DNA of 64,000 nt from Rotaria sp. Silwood1 (lineage: Eukaryota > Rotifera > Eurotatoria > Philodinida > Philodinidae). The notes beneath the pieces are model-generated. The model was given only the letters and a program-made list of their open reading frames with translations. It ran no database searches and was not told where the DNA came from. The stretch spans positions 103,439 to 167,438 of the forward strand of contig CAJNOP010000294.1 of NCBI GenBank assembly GCA_905250075.1, read 5' to 3'. The position numbers and the translations under genes are program-made. This document shows positions 53,028 to 64,000 of the stretch, in pieces (the first letter of the stretch is position 1; every line of letters begins with the position of its first letter).

Positions 53028-56000
53028 ATAATGATGCTTGTGTTGATGGAGTAATAGATGGTGGTATAGATGTAACTTGAGAAGTTAGATTTGATAATTG
53101 TTTTTCAATTTTATCAAAATATTCTTTGTTAATTAATATATGATGAATTGGAAGTTCCTGAGAAAGAAAAAACAAAAACAAAATTTTCATTTGATTGATT
53201 TTTCTTAAATATTATCGTTCTTTGATATCATGAAAAGAAAATCTCTACTAAATGTTACGAATGAAAGTTTAAGGATTAAAAAATGATTATTACATAAAAT
53301 CGTTATATCTAGCTTTATTAAACAAAATTCATTTAGGGTCTAATAAGGGAATCTCTCCAAGTGTTAATCGCCGATCGAGCTCATATTTTGTCCATAAGTA
53401 AGACTCGATGAGACTAGCAGAAGCCCGGAAGGATTCGTTCCAATACGCTATCCTTCTGAAGTTGCGACTGTGTTATGGGTTTTTCGACCTCTGGCAATAG
53501 TATTTATAGGGAAGTACAATAATGGAATTTTGTCCATAAATAGGTTTCATGGTCACTAGAATGTTCTAAAAGTTTCAGCTGAAATGAACGTTTCTTTCTC
53601 AAAATATTGAGTTTTCAAGAAGCTCGATTTTTTTGACCTTTACCTTTGGAAATATGAGCGTTCCTTGAAAATTCAATATCTTGAGAAAGAAACATTCATT
53701 TCAGCTGAAACTTTTAGGACATTCTAGTGACCATGAGACCTGTTTATGGACAAAATTCCATTGTTAGGCTTTCCTATAAATACTATTGCCAGTGGTCGAA
53801 AAACCAGTAACACAGTCGTAACTTCGGAAGGACAGCATATGGGGATGAATCCTTCCGGGTTTCTGCACGTCTCATCGAGTCTTACTTATAGACAAAATAT
53901 GAGCTCGATCGGTGATTAACATTTCAAGAGGTTCCTTCGCAAGAGGTATTAGAATAATTGATTATATTAATAGAAATTACATATATATATATATGACTTA
54001 CATTTAATTGAATTTCTAATTGTTTACAAAGAACTTCAATTTCAAATTTTAAATTTAATTTAAAATCTGGTGTTCCATGCATTTCTGCAAGAACAGACAT
54101 AATACCCATTAACCATGGATTTGGTTGTTGAAAAATCTATTTTAATTTTTTGTGAAATATATCAAACAAATATTTTATTTTATTTTTTACTTTGCTTTTT
54201 GCACATGATTCTAAAATTTTTGAAACAAATGGTATAATATATAATAATTCTTGTGGACCCATATGATATGCTTCAATGATTAAAGATTTAATTTCTAAAT
54301 CCTAGAAAAAAAAAAAAAAAACATGATTTTATTCTATAGATTCTGCACCGATATTTCAAAATAGACAATGAATTACAACAACTTGAATAACTCGTCCACA
54401 ATAGGAGATGCAGGGTGACTCAAAAATTATATCTAGAGAAGGGTTATTGACCATACTGAGTCTAAGGATTACGGTCAAACCTATTTGTTGTTGTTGTTTT
54501 TTTCAGTTTTCTACAAACCGTAGCAAGAATTGGTTTATTTCTTCCAATTGTAATCATTCCAAGCCAATGACCAAGATTTTTTAATAGTGAACGATCAGGA
54601 ATATTATTGATCTGTTTATCACTTAATAAAAGAATCTAAATAGAAGAATTTTTTAAGTTTTTTTTTTCGAGAAAAGAAAATTAAATTTTTTCTTTTTTTT
54701 TTTTTTACTTTTATATTTCGATGTGTTTCAGTTAAAACTGTATCAAAAAGAATATTTATATTAAGTATATTAAGAAAACCAGCATATAATGAATGAAAAT
54801 TATGTTCTAATGAAACACGTTTTATAACTAAATATTGTGCAACCCATTTCCATAATTGTTCATCATTATTTAATAAATCTTTTAATTCTTGTGCCTAAAA
54901 TTTTACATAGAAAGAAGAAAAAAAAAGATTTTATTTTTCTTTTTTTTTGTTTTGAAAAATACAAAACCTTTTGTGAAAGATTTGAAAGTGATAAATTATT
55001 AAATGTAAATGCAATTTTATCATTAATATGTTCAGGTGGTTGTTTTATTCGAACAAGATTATAACTTGGATCATTGATTAATGTACGAATATTTGCATTT
55101 TGTGTTAATGATGGCTAAAAATAAATAAATAAATAAATATGTGTATTTTTCTTTTCATTATAATTAAACATACGCCTTTTTGTGCAGTATTTTCTTTTCC
55201 AATTGGATTAAATTGTTGTTGATTAGGTGTTGTCATCGATGGTACACTATTCATTCTTGAAAATAGATGTGAATGTGGACTAGTAGCTACTGGTTGTGAT
55301 GGTAAATTTGGTGGTGTTAATGTACGTAATGGATCAAATGTTTGTGAAATTGTTGGTTTAGAATTATAATCAAGATAATCAACTATTGCTGGTGGAAGTT
55401 CAGAATAAGTTGGTAAATTTCGTAATGCTTGAAGAAAAGTTGATTGTTCACGAATTCTAAATTAAAAAAAAAATAAATAAAAATAATTTATTCGAAAGAT
55501 TATCATAAACGTAAAATTTTCATTTTCAAAGTTTTGGAAATATTTGTTTTTTTTAAGAGACTTATTATTCTAGAAAGAATAGATTAACTATGTGTAAGTT
55601 GTACAACGGAAGATCATCAACTATCACACATCGTTTTCAGTTAGATGTATCTTACGAGAGAACCTTTCCAATTGTCAAGTCATGAGTATGTGTATAATGT
55701 AGATCCTAATGACCCTGAAAAGGACTCATGCTGCTAGCTTATTGCTGCCGAGATATTGTATTTTCATGGCCTTTTTAAACAGAAAGCCGTGGTCCCCCTC
55801 AAAAACATTAGAAAACTGAGTTTTGAGTTTTTACTTGAAACTTTCCAAAGAGGAAAATCTCAATGAGAATAGTTTATTGTGAAAGCTTCAGATCTTTTGC
55901 TTGTTCCTATCTTAAGATACAGCTATAGTAAAAGCATGCTTGTACATCGCTCATATACACTGATGTGCGTATTTCAGACGAGGACCAATCAAAATGTCTG

Positions 56001-59000
56001 AAACTTTCACAATAAACTATTCTCATTGAGACCTTTCTCTGTACAAAGTTTGAATTCAAAATTCGAAACTCAGCTTTCTAATGTTCCTGAGCAGGATCAC
56101 GACTTTGTTTAGAAAGGTTGCTAAAATAAAATATCTCGGCAGCAACACGAACCCTTGTCAGGGTATTCATAGTTCGTTAAGACCTACATTATGTACATAC
56201 TCATGACTTGACAGTTGGAAAGGTTCCTTCGTTAGTTTGTAGGTTATGATGTTTATGAAAGAGTTTAATTATGATCTGAAAATTTGTCTATAGATAGTTC
56301 TTATGGCCAAAACAATATTGTCAAAATTTGCCTTCTTCAAATATTAAAAGTACTAAACTTTCTACCTCTAGTTGTGACACATGATCGTTTTTTTTAAATA
56401 TTTAATATCTCAAGAAAGAAAATAATGGTCATGAGAATTATCTATATGGAGACCTTTGTCGGTAAGTAACGTCCAAAGTTGATCTAATGATATTCACCAT
56501 AGATAATATCACATAGCAGATTTTTAGAAGAAAAAAAAAATATGCTAATATGAAATAGTGTCTTTTGAATTGGATCTAATTACTTGTACCTGAATGTACA
56601 GATAAACTATCATTAAATTTTAGGATGTGCATAACTACTGAATATGATATCATAATCAAATTTGATCGAGCATGTTTTCCTTATACGACAAAAGAATATG
56701 TTCGTCTTGAGCTATCGAATGTTGAAAACATTAGATTTTCTCATTTTTTCTTGTAGTACATGTTTGTTTGTTTTTTATTTAGAAAATATCTCACCTTGTT
56801 TTACATCGATTAAGTGCTGCTACAGAAAAATTCCAAAGATTAGATCCAACTTGTTTTTTTAATCCTTCAAGTATAACTCGAAATGCTGCAACAAAAACTT
56901 GACTTTGAAATAAACCACGTTCAAAAAATCCACCAAATAATTGTGCTGTTAAAAGTAATTCTCTTTCAGGATATTGAGGATAAAATTTATATTCTTCAAA
57001 TAAATTTCTTATTCCATTTTGAAAAACTTCCTTTTATAAGAAAAAAAAACATATTTTAACTATAATAAAGAAACCAAAAAAAAATAATTTTCTTCAAATC
57101 TTACTCGTTCTCTTAGTATTGTTGAATCTTTACATTTTGTCATTATATCAAGAAATTCATCAACTGATATTGGTGGTGGATTTGTTGTTTTAGAATATAA
57201 ACGTTTAAAATAAACATCAACATCTGATATTTCATTTATTATTGATGATTCATTATTATTTGAACCTTAAACAAATACAATAATAAATGAGAAAAAATAA
57301 AAATAAAAATTTATTTTTCTCACTTAAATTCATTCTTATTTTCTAATTAATATATTCTTAATGAAAATTTTCTTTTTTTATTTATATCATAGTGGAATAA
57401 ATATATATATATAAGATCCTCAATAATGATGAACAAATAAGACTACTACATGATTTTGTCAAAAATGCTATTTTTATAATGGTAGATGTTTTGACGAATC
57501 TCTATTTTTTCTTTTCCTTTTCTTCTTCTCGACCGCTTTATTTTATTCTCGTTCTTCGTCTAATTCTTATTCCTGTCGACATATATAGATCCTCTATTAT
57601 GGTTGACTCTTTGCCCTCTGTAAAAAGCGACAATTTCAAAAAAAAAAAAAAAATCTATATGATTTACTTTGTAAGGAACGAAGTTGTGTTGATAATGAAA
57701 GTCCATTGGTTGGTGATGGTGTAAAAGGATGTGTTAATGTACTATGAAATGTTTCAGATCTTGCTGGTGTTAAATTATTAAGAATTTTAGCTGTTGATGT
57801 CATTGTTTGAATTTCTTGTATTAGATCAAGATTTGTTATTGATGGTAATGCTAATTGAAGAACAGTTAATAATATAGTTATTGTTTCAATATTAGAAATT
57901 TGTTTATAATTTGTATCATCTTTTGAAGGTAATTGTAATAATTGTGGAGCTTTTTTACGTAAATATTGTACTGTTGTTTGAATAAATAAATCCTGAAACA
58001 AAAAAAAATAAAATAATGTTATTTTTTTTTTTTTTGTCTCTTCTTACTTGATGTTCACGTAATTTATCTGATAACCATTTATCTAATTTTAAATAACCAC
58101 GTCTTGATGCTAAACAAGCTAAATCAAGAATAAATGTTATTGGTTGTGCTGCAAGTAATATAGGTAAAGCTTTTAAATCTTGTACAATTTCAAGTACACG
58201 ACTAAGACGTTGCTGTTGTTCATTATCATTTGAACGATTATACCAATCGGCTAATGCTGTTAATAATGTTGTACGTAATGCTGTTGTATGATGCTTTAAG
58301 AAAGAAAATAAAAAAGATTAAAAGAATAAATTTTTTTTTTGTGTTTTTGTTTATATCTTACTTGTGAATTCCACATGTAATTAAGAAGTGGATTTGCATT
58401 AGGACTATTGGGAAGAAATGTAGGTATTATTAATTGTAATAATTCTTGTTTTAATGTTGTCCAAATAGTCTAAATTTTTATAAAATAAAAATTTAGTTTC
58501 ATTTTTATTTAATTGATGATAAATATTTATGTTGTTTCTTTCAGTTCACAAGAAAATCTCTGTAGGCATTCTATTGTATTTGAACTCATATTTTACTAAT
58601 GGATAGAAAGTCTTATTATTATAATTATAAGCGTGAAAAGAATTGCACTCTTGTTATTTCCCTTCCTGAAGGGTTATGATTAATTTTGTGAAATTCTAGA
58701 TTTCAATATTCTGATTATGACGATTTTTAACACGAGAAATACTAACGCAAATCGAATTACGTTTTATTCGACTGTTTTACATCGTTTACATGCATAGAAT
58801 TCAATTTTATATGCGTAACTAAGACAGATATATATATATATCAGTGTTATTACATCGAAACTAGAAGCTTCTCTGAACGTCTGGAAGCGAATACGAAAAA
58901 ATAAAATAAAACGAATCATACATATCAAAAGAGTCGAATGTGTTAAAATCGTCGGTAATAGCAATTAATGTCGTGATTAGGTGAATACATTTTGGAAAGG

Positions 59001-62000
59001 TTACATATGGTAAACAATTCCATATTGAAAGAATAAATCGACACCAAGAATTGTCAACTAAAGAAATAAGTAATCGTTTGGCACGACAATCAGTACGAAA
59101 TAGGATTGTGAGTCAACCATTGCATTTGTAATTTATCACTTAGTTGTATGGATAGATTGTTTATGTGTGTTGTCATCAATAACTTTGTGCTGCAAATGAA
59201 CTGAGTATTGTAGAATCGAAATATATATATATATACACATCGTGTCATTGGATATCTATTGGTATATGTAATACATATTTCCAAAATATTCTTCTCACAT
59301 ATGGATGATCTACTATTCAATCGACAGATGGCTATCACAACGATGTGTATAGTGTCGATGATTCTTCAATGTAAGTCTTTTTATAGTTGAACAAAAATAA
59401 CGATACAAGAAAAACGTTTTGATTTAACATTGAAATGATCGACTTCGATCAGAGAACTACGAGAATTGTTTAGTTAGAGTAGCCAGATGTAATAGAAGAA
59501 GTACTAGTACGAATGGAATAATGTTACATTAGGATTCCTTACATCATCAATCGCATCATTTACATACGCAATTAGAAGAGAGAAAGATGAGAATAACAGG
59601 AAGATTAATCATGAGAGAAAAAAGATAGATCGATTTTGTTACAAATAGTTGAAATATTCGAACTAATATTCATCATTTTCTTTTATCGAGACATTAAATT
59701 TTCAAAATAGTCAATTGTTAGAGAGATATGTTCTAAAAAATTCAATCTCCTTGAAAATTTAATATCTCAATAAAATAAGATTCTTTTCAAATGAAATTTC
59801 TAGAACATTCTTTCAATTATTAGAACTATCTATAGATAAAATTCTGTGTTGAAAAGACTTTCTTATCAGTTCAATATAAGCTAAAACGAAGGATATCAAT
59901 TCGAGTAATTCTCTGATAAGAAAACTCGCACTTCATAAAATCAATTATAACTTCTTGGAAGAAAGATCGCAAGAGTGCAACTACTTTTAGTTATACTAAT
60001 ATATCCTATTGATCAGCAAAATATCGATTTCAACAAAATGAGACACGTCATACATTTTCAACTAATCATTTAATATTGAAATTGATAAAACAACTTGAAA
60101 ATCATTTTTTAAGATTAGAATAAATTCTAAGCTCCTAATACTTATACTAATTCTCACTATAATATTAATACAATGATGACAAACTAAACTTATAGATAAC
60201 CATTAAATAATTCAAGCCCATAGATCTTCTCTACAAAGTGACGATACTTGTGATAGAAATTTGAACGCTTCCTACTCACTGTAATATATTATGATTAATA
60301 TCTTGCATTAACAATAAGTGAAAATTTATAAACCAAAACATATGTTGATTAATCCTGCAGAAATCACGTTAATAGTTTTTTTACCATAGAATGAGATATT
60401 GATTATAATTATCTTTGAAAAAATTCCCATTCCTTTTGATAACTTCTCAATAGCATCAACTATTTTAACTGAAAATCGTATGAAATCTCCTTATAGTTAA
60501 GAGTTTAGATTTACAAAAAAAAAAAATCCTTTATTCAATTTTCTACTCATCACTTTGGACAGAAGGTCTATGATTTCTAATCTTGCTTTTTTTTTTAAAG
60601 ATTCTTTCAATTAAGCATTTAAAATTTCATTTTCCAAAAAATCTTACATGAAGTTGTAATAAACCAAGAAAAATCAATTCACCAGAACGTTGAATACCAT
60701 GTTTAAATATTTCAAGTACAATTGGATATAAACCTGTATCAGCAATACGTAATAAACATTCAATTAAATTTAATGAACGCCTAAAAAATCAACAAAAAAA
60801 ATATTTTTTTTTAAATTTTTTTCTTTTACCATGTCCATGTTTCTTTTGTATCATCAAGTGGATGTTTAAGACAATCAATTAAAACAGGATGTGCTGGATG
60901 ATCACCAAAACAAAATACATCAGGATAACGAATTGCTTGAGCAAGCCATGATAACTATAAATAAATATAAAAATGAATGTGTTAAATTTTTTTCTTTTTG
61001 ATTTTCTAACTTGTCCTTCAACATTATTCCAACGTCCATAAAGTAAATCAATATATTGTTCAGTTGATAATGCTCGACGAAGTGCTGTTACAAGTAATAT
61101 AAGAGCTTGTCGATCACGTACTAAAAATCCTGGATGATCAAATTCTTTTACAACATCTTTCCAATTTACAGTTGGTACCTAAAAAAAAAAGATTATTTTA
61201 TAATAAAAAGAAAAATTTATCTTATTTTATACCAAATCATTTATAGCTATTACAAATGTATCAACATTCCATGTTTGTGATGAATTTTTATCATTATTTG
61301 TTATCATTTCAATACCATTAGAATCCTAAATAATTTCATTTGTAAGTAATATAATATTACAAAATAAAAATATCTCTATCTCAATAATTAATTTTTATTT
61401 AACAGATATATTAACGATTTGAAATACGAAAAAAATAAATAAATATAATTACTAGATGCATTTTCTACTGTAAATTTAAATAGGATTTATTTTTTCAAAA
61501 TTCAATAATTGGGTAACGAAAAAGTAGATCTTTGAAAAACGAGTGTTTTTTTTTGAAGTTCAATCTTGCTGAAAATTCCATTATAAATATAATTTAAAGA
61601 CTTCTTTGAAATTCTTAAGCTTGTTAAGATTTAATTAAGTATAAATTTAAAGGTTTAATATTTAATTCTAGAGCTCTATACAATCAAATTTTTCTATTAG
61701 AAAATCTTCACGAATATATTTTCTTTTGTTCTACTATTTATTAATGATAATTATCTATTTGATTTTTATTTTATTTACATAAATTGTTGTATTTTCAGTA
61801 AGGCCTGAATGTGTTTTAATCATTGATGAAAGTATTCGTGCAATTGTTGATGGTTTTAATTCTTGTAAACCAAAATGAACTAATGCATTTCGACAATGTT
61901 CAATTGATGATGTAAAATCATAACCCATTTCAAGAATAACTTCAGATAATATTCCATCCATTTGCCACTTAAGAACAAAAAAAAAAAGAATAAATTATTT

Positions 62001-63049
62001 TTATTTTTTATTTTTCATACTACGGCTGTTGAAAGATTACTAGAATCAGATAATATTTGTGTAGATGTGAGATCATTTGAAATAATATTCGATGGATAAA
62101 GTATAGGAAGAAGAATTAATAAATTATTATTGCCTATTCGTTCAATTGGATATTCTAAAAAAACAAGGATATTTAATTAAATATTTTTTTTTTGCGATTA
62201 TAATTATTGAAAAAGAACCTTTTCGAAGTAAATTGAGTAATTGTTCATATTGTTCAACTTTTAGAATAGATGATTCATTAGATACATATTGTCGAATTTG
62301 TATTAAAAGTAAATGAAGTACTTCAACAGGTAAATCAATTAAACCTGTTTCTTTTAAACCATGATCTTTAAAAGAAATAGAAATGAATCAAAAGATATAA
62401 TGTAATTATATTACCAAATTCAATTATTGTTTGAATAAATTCTGGTAAACATTTTTGTATATGTTCATGAACTAATATTTGAATTTCTGTATGTATTGAA
62501 TTTTGTAAAGCAAGAACAAAAATAAGTTCTTGTACATGATTTAATTTTAATAATTTACATAATAATGTTAAAAATCCATTTGATGATGATGATGATGGAA
62601 GTTTAAAAGACTATAACAATAAAAAAGAAAATATTTTGGAATTTTCCTTAAAAAAAACTTTATTTTTGTACTTTTTGTGTTATAGCTGTATCAAAAGCAT
62701 AACAAATTAATGTAATAAAATTTGGTTTTAATATTAATGATGAAATTTCTTGTTGTAAATAATTTAAATGAATATTATCCGAACGTTTTAATATTGAATT
62801 ATTTTCTTCAATTGATTGTAAATCAATATAAGTTAATAATGTACGATATAAATGACGTTCAGCTTCAAATCCATATTCAGATATGAGCTAGAAAATTATA
62901 TATATATATATGTATATATGAAAAAATATGTTTTTTTATTTATTTACATTTGATATTTCAGTAATAGAATTTTTGAAATTATTTTTTGATAAACTTTTGA
63001 TTGTAAATGATATTTGAGCAAGTGCTAAAGAGACTGCATCAAGATTCAT
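47741..63049 (-). CDS. CNOT1: CCR4-NOT complex scaffold subunit 1 (CNOT1)
   Basis: A complete 27-exon gene, 2,308 residues by my splicing (human about 2,376). Exons 1-14: 62948-63049, 62672-62887, 62415-62610, 62219-62365, 62021-62154, 61779-61967, 61233-61325, 61011-61178, 60830-60954, 60648-60780, 58362-58469, 58048-58293, 57668-57992, 57105-57265. Exons 15-27: 56795-57030, 55174-55456, 54968-55114, 54709-54894, 54519-54635, 54191-54301, 54002-54136, 52198-53157, 50780-51646, 50335-50726, 49002-49931, 48808-48942, 47741-47825. All phases join in frame. Landmarks: [35 protein letters not shown]4G-type region ([19 protein letters not shown]); the CAF40-binding DUF3819 region in exon 22; the NOT-module domain ([52 protein letters not shown]). 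CNOT1 scaffolds mRNA deadenylation in the cytoplasm. Poly-Q, poly-N and Thr/Ser runs are lineage-specific. Skipping the exon 26 donor would stop at 48804-48806. Confidence 0.95.
52047..52160. repeat. Hairpin repeat in a CNOT1 intron
   Basis: Arms of about 45 bp with AGACTGAAGACT and TAACCAAGATCGAAAT on the left and their inverses on the right, around a short centre (CAAGCTAAGCAAAAAA). It lies in the intron between exons 22 and 23. Confidence 0.85.
53345..53940. mobile_element. Long-arm palindromic element in a CNOT1 intron
   Basis: Inverted arms of about 270 bp (about 53352-53620 and 53660-53937) carry GATCGAGCTCATATTTTGTC, AAGACTCGATGAGAC, TTTCAGCTGAAA and inverses. The outer end, read inward from the right, is GCGAAGGAACCTCTTG. 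No coding capacity. It fills most of the 844 bp intron between exons 21 and 22. Confidence 0.88.
55655..56231. mobile_element. Second long-arm palindromic element in a CNOT1 intron
   Basis: Inverted arms of about 230 bp with CAAGTCATGAGTATGT near both ends and CATAATGTAG, CCGAGATATT and related blocks inward. The outer end is ACGAAGGAACCTTTCC, resembling the end of the 53345-53940 element. It lies in the 1.3 kb intron between exons 15 and 16. Confidence 0.88.
58470..60647 (-). other. 2.2 kb CNOT1 intron with a half-element trace
   Basis: By far the longest CNOT1 intron (between exons 10 and 11). At about 59745-59860 it holds TCCTTGAAAATTTAATATCT and TCTAGAACATTCT, similar to the inner arm of the 53345-53940 element (TCCTTGAAAATTCAATATCT, TAGGACATTCTAGTG). 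TA microsatellites occur at about 58830 and 59223. No exon recognised. Confidence 0.55.
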
Positions 63050-63808
63050 TGTTTAAAATACGGCAAAAAAAAAGCCGAACACAAGATGATATTTCTATTG
63101 AAATAAAAAAGGTTTTTATATTATTCGATAGTATTATATATATATATATTGATAAATTACTAAAATGTCTAGAGATGATCTATGTATTTGAATTAATAAA
63201 TAATAATAAACAAATATAATTAGTGTTATGTGTGATAATATGATGGATTATAAGTAAATAAAATAGGAAGTCCACTATTCGTGTTATAATTTAATCATTC
63301 TTTATTACGCTTGCGCAATTGGTTGGAAATATGATTGACTAATTATTTTTGCAATATGATAATATTACCATCATGTAGCATTAAATATTGATTTATTCTT
63401 TAAGTAATAAATTATATTTTTTTTTTTATTAAATAGAACTTATAGTATTATTAATAAAATATATTATTCAATTTTGTTTACGAAAGATGTCACTCGAACA
63501 CATCAAATCTGATATAAAGCTTTATGACCTTCTTCTTTTTTAATATCATCTGACAATTTGATCATATACAAATTGGTTAAATCAAAAGAAATAACTTCCG
63601 TTGAGTATTAGGTACATATAATTCAGAGTTTTTAGTATTGATATTTTGCCCATAAAGTAGAATCCTATCAGATTAGAAAAAATTACAATTACGGAGTTGT
63701 GATTTATAATCATTTGCTCACATACAAGTCTTATAAGACATATAGTAAGTTAAATGTCGCAGTTACTACTAACACTTCTTTCTTAATATACTATTCATAA
63801 CTAGGAGT
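63050..63808. other. CNOT1 upstream region
   Basis: AT-rich 5' flank of CNOT1, presumably with its promoter and any 5' UTR. No recognisable element. Confidence 0.45.
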
Positions 63809-63958
63809 CAGTGTTTTATCCAGAGCCCCCCCCCCCCCCCGAGACTTGTGATAATCGTGCTACGAATAAATGGCTTGCCCTCCCCCTCGAAAATAATTTT
63901 TCGCCTCCTCGGAAATTCAAATCGCCCCTCCAGAGAAAAAATCCTGGATAAAACACTG
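63809..63958. mobile_element. 150 bp inverted-repeat element with a poly-C tract
   Basis: Perfect 15 bp terminal inverted repeats: CAGTGTTTTATCCAG at 63809 and CTGGATAAAACACTG ending at 63958. The inside is C-rich, with a run of about 16 C near 63826 and CGCCTCCTCGG and CGCCCCTCC blocks, unlike its AT-rich surroundings. A small MITE. Confidence 0.75.
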
Positions 63959-64000
63959 CTCGGAATGATATATCGGTTATGGTTATTTATATAAATTGAA

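Overview
The window is animal nuclear DNA: AT-rich, with spliced genes, GT-AG introns mostly of 50-100 bp, and metazoan gene families (NALCN, uS7/RPS5, TRAF, MPPED, nucleoredoxin, CNOT1). Two things point to a bdelloid rotifer (Adineta/Rotaria type). Blocks of TGTGGG, which from memory is the bdelloid telomere repeat, recur through the left half. Bacterial-looking genes (FG-GAP/VCBS repeats, an intronless GNAT) sit among broken animal genes. The taxon is an inference.

Left half (1-32 kb) looks subtelomeric or accessory. In order: 3' end of an FG-GAP repeat gene; a decayed NALCN channel fragment (-); a divergent uS7 ribosomal protein gene (-); a 17-exon secreted GH31 glucosidase-like gene with a trefoil domain (+); an intronless GNAT acetyltransferase (+); a degenerate tRNA-like unit; an MPPED-type metallophosphoesterase (-); a 2.2 kb nested fold-back repeat; a TRAF-family RING/zinc-finger/MATH gene (+); and a decayed ZZ-finger remnant (-). 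Ten palindromes made of TGTGGG followed by CCCACA are scattered through this half. Three of them lie at the broken edge of something: NALCN, a fold-back repeat copy, and the ZZ remnant.

Right half (32-64 kb): a nucleoredoxin-like gene (-), a GT11 alpha-1,2-fucosyltransferase-like gene (-), a 0.9 kb palindromic repeat, then about 5 kb with no recognisable gene. A complete 27-exon CNOT1 gene (-, 47741-63049, 2,308 residues by my splicing) fills the rest. Its long introns hold long-arm palindromic elements. There are no TGTGGG palindromes here.

The genes do not form a pathway. The main result is structural: a dispersed family of telomere-repeat palindromes with fixed G-then-C polarity and a loosely shared core, associated with truncated genes. 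Exon coordinates come from hand splicing (open frame, GT-AG, remembered family alignment), with no transcript evidence.
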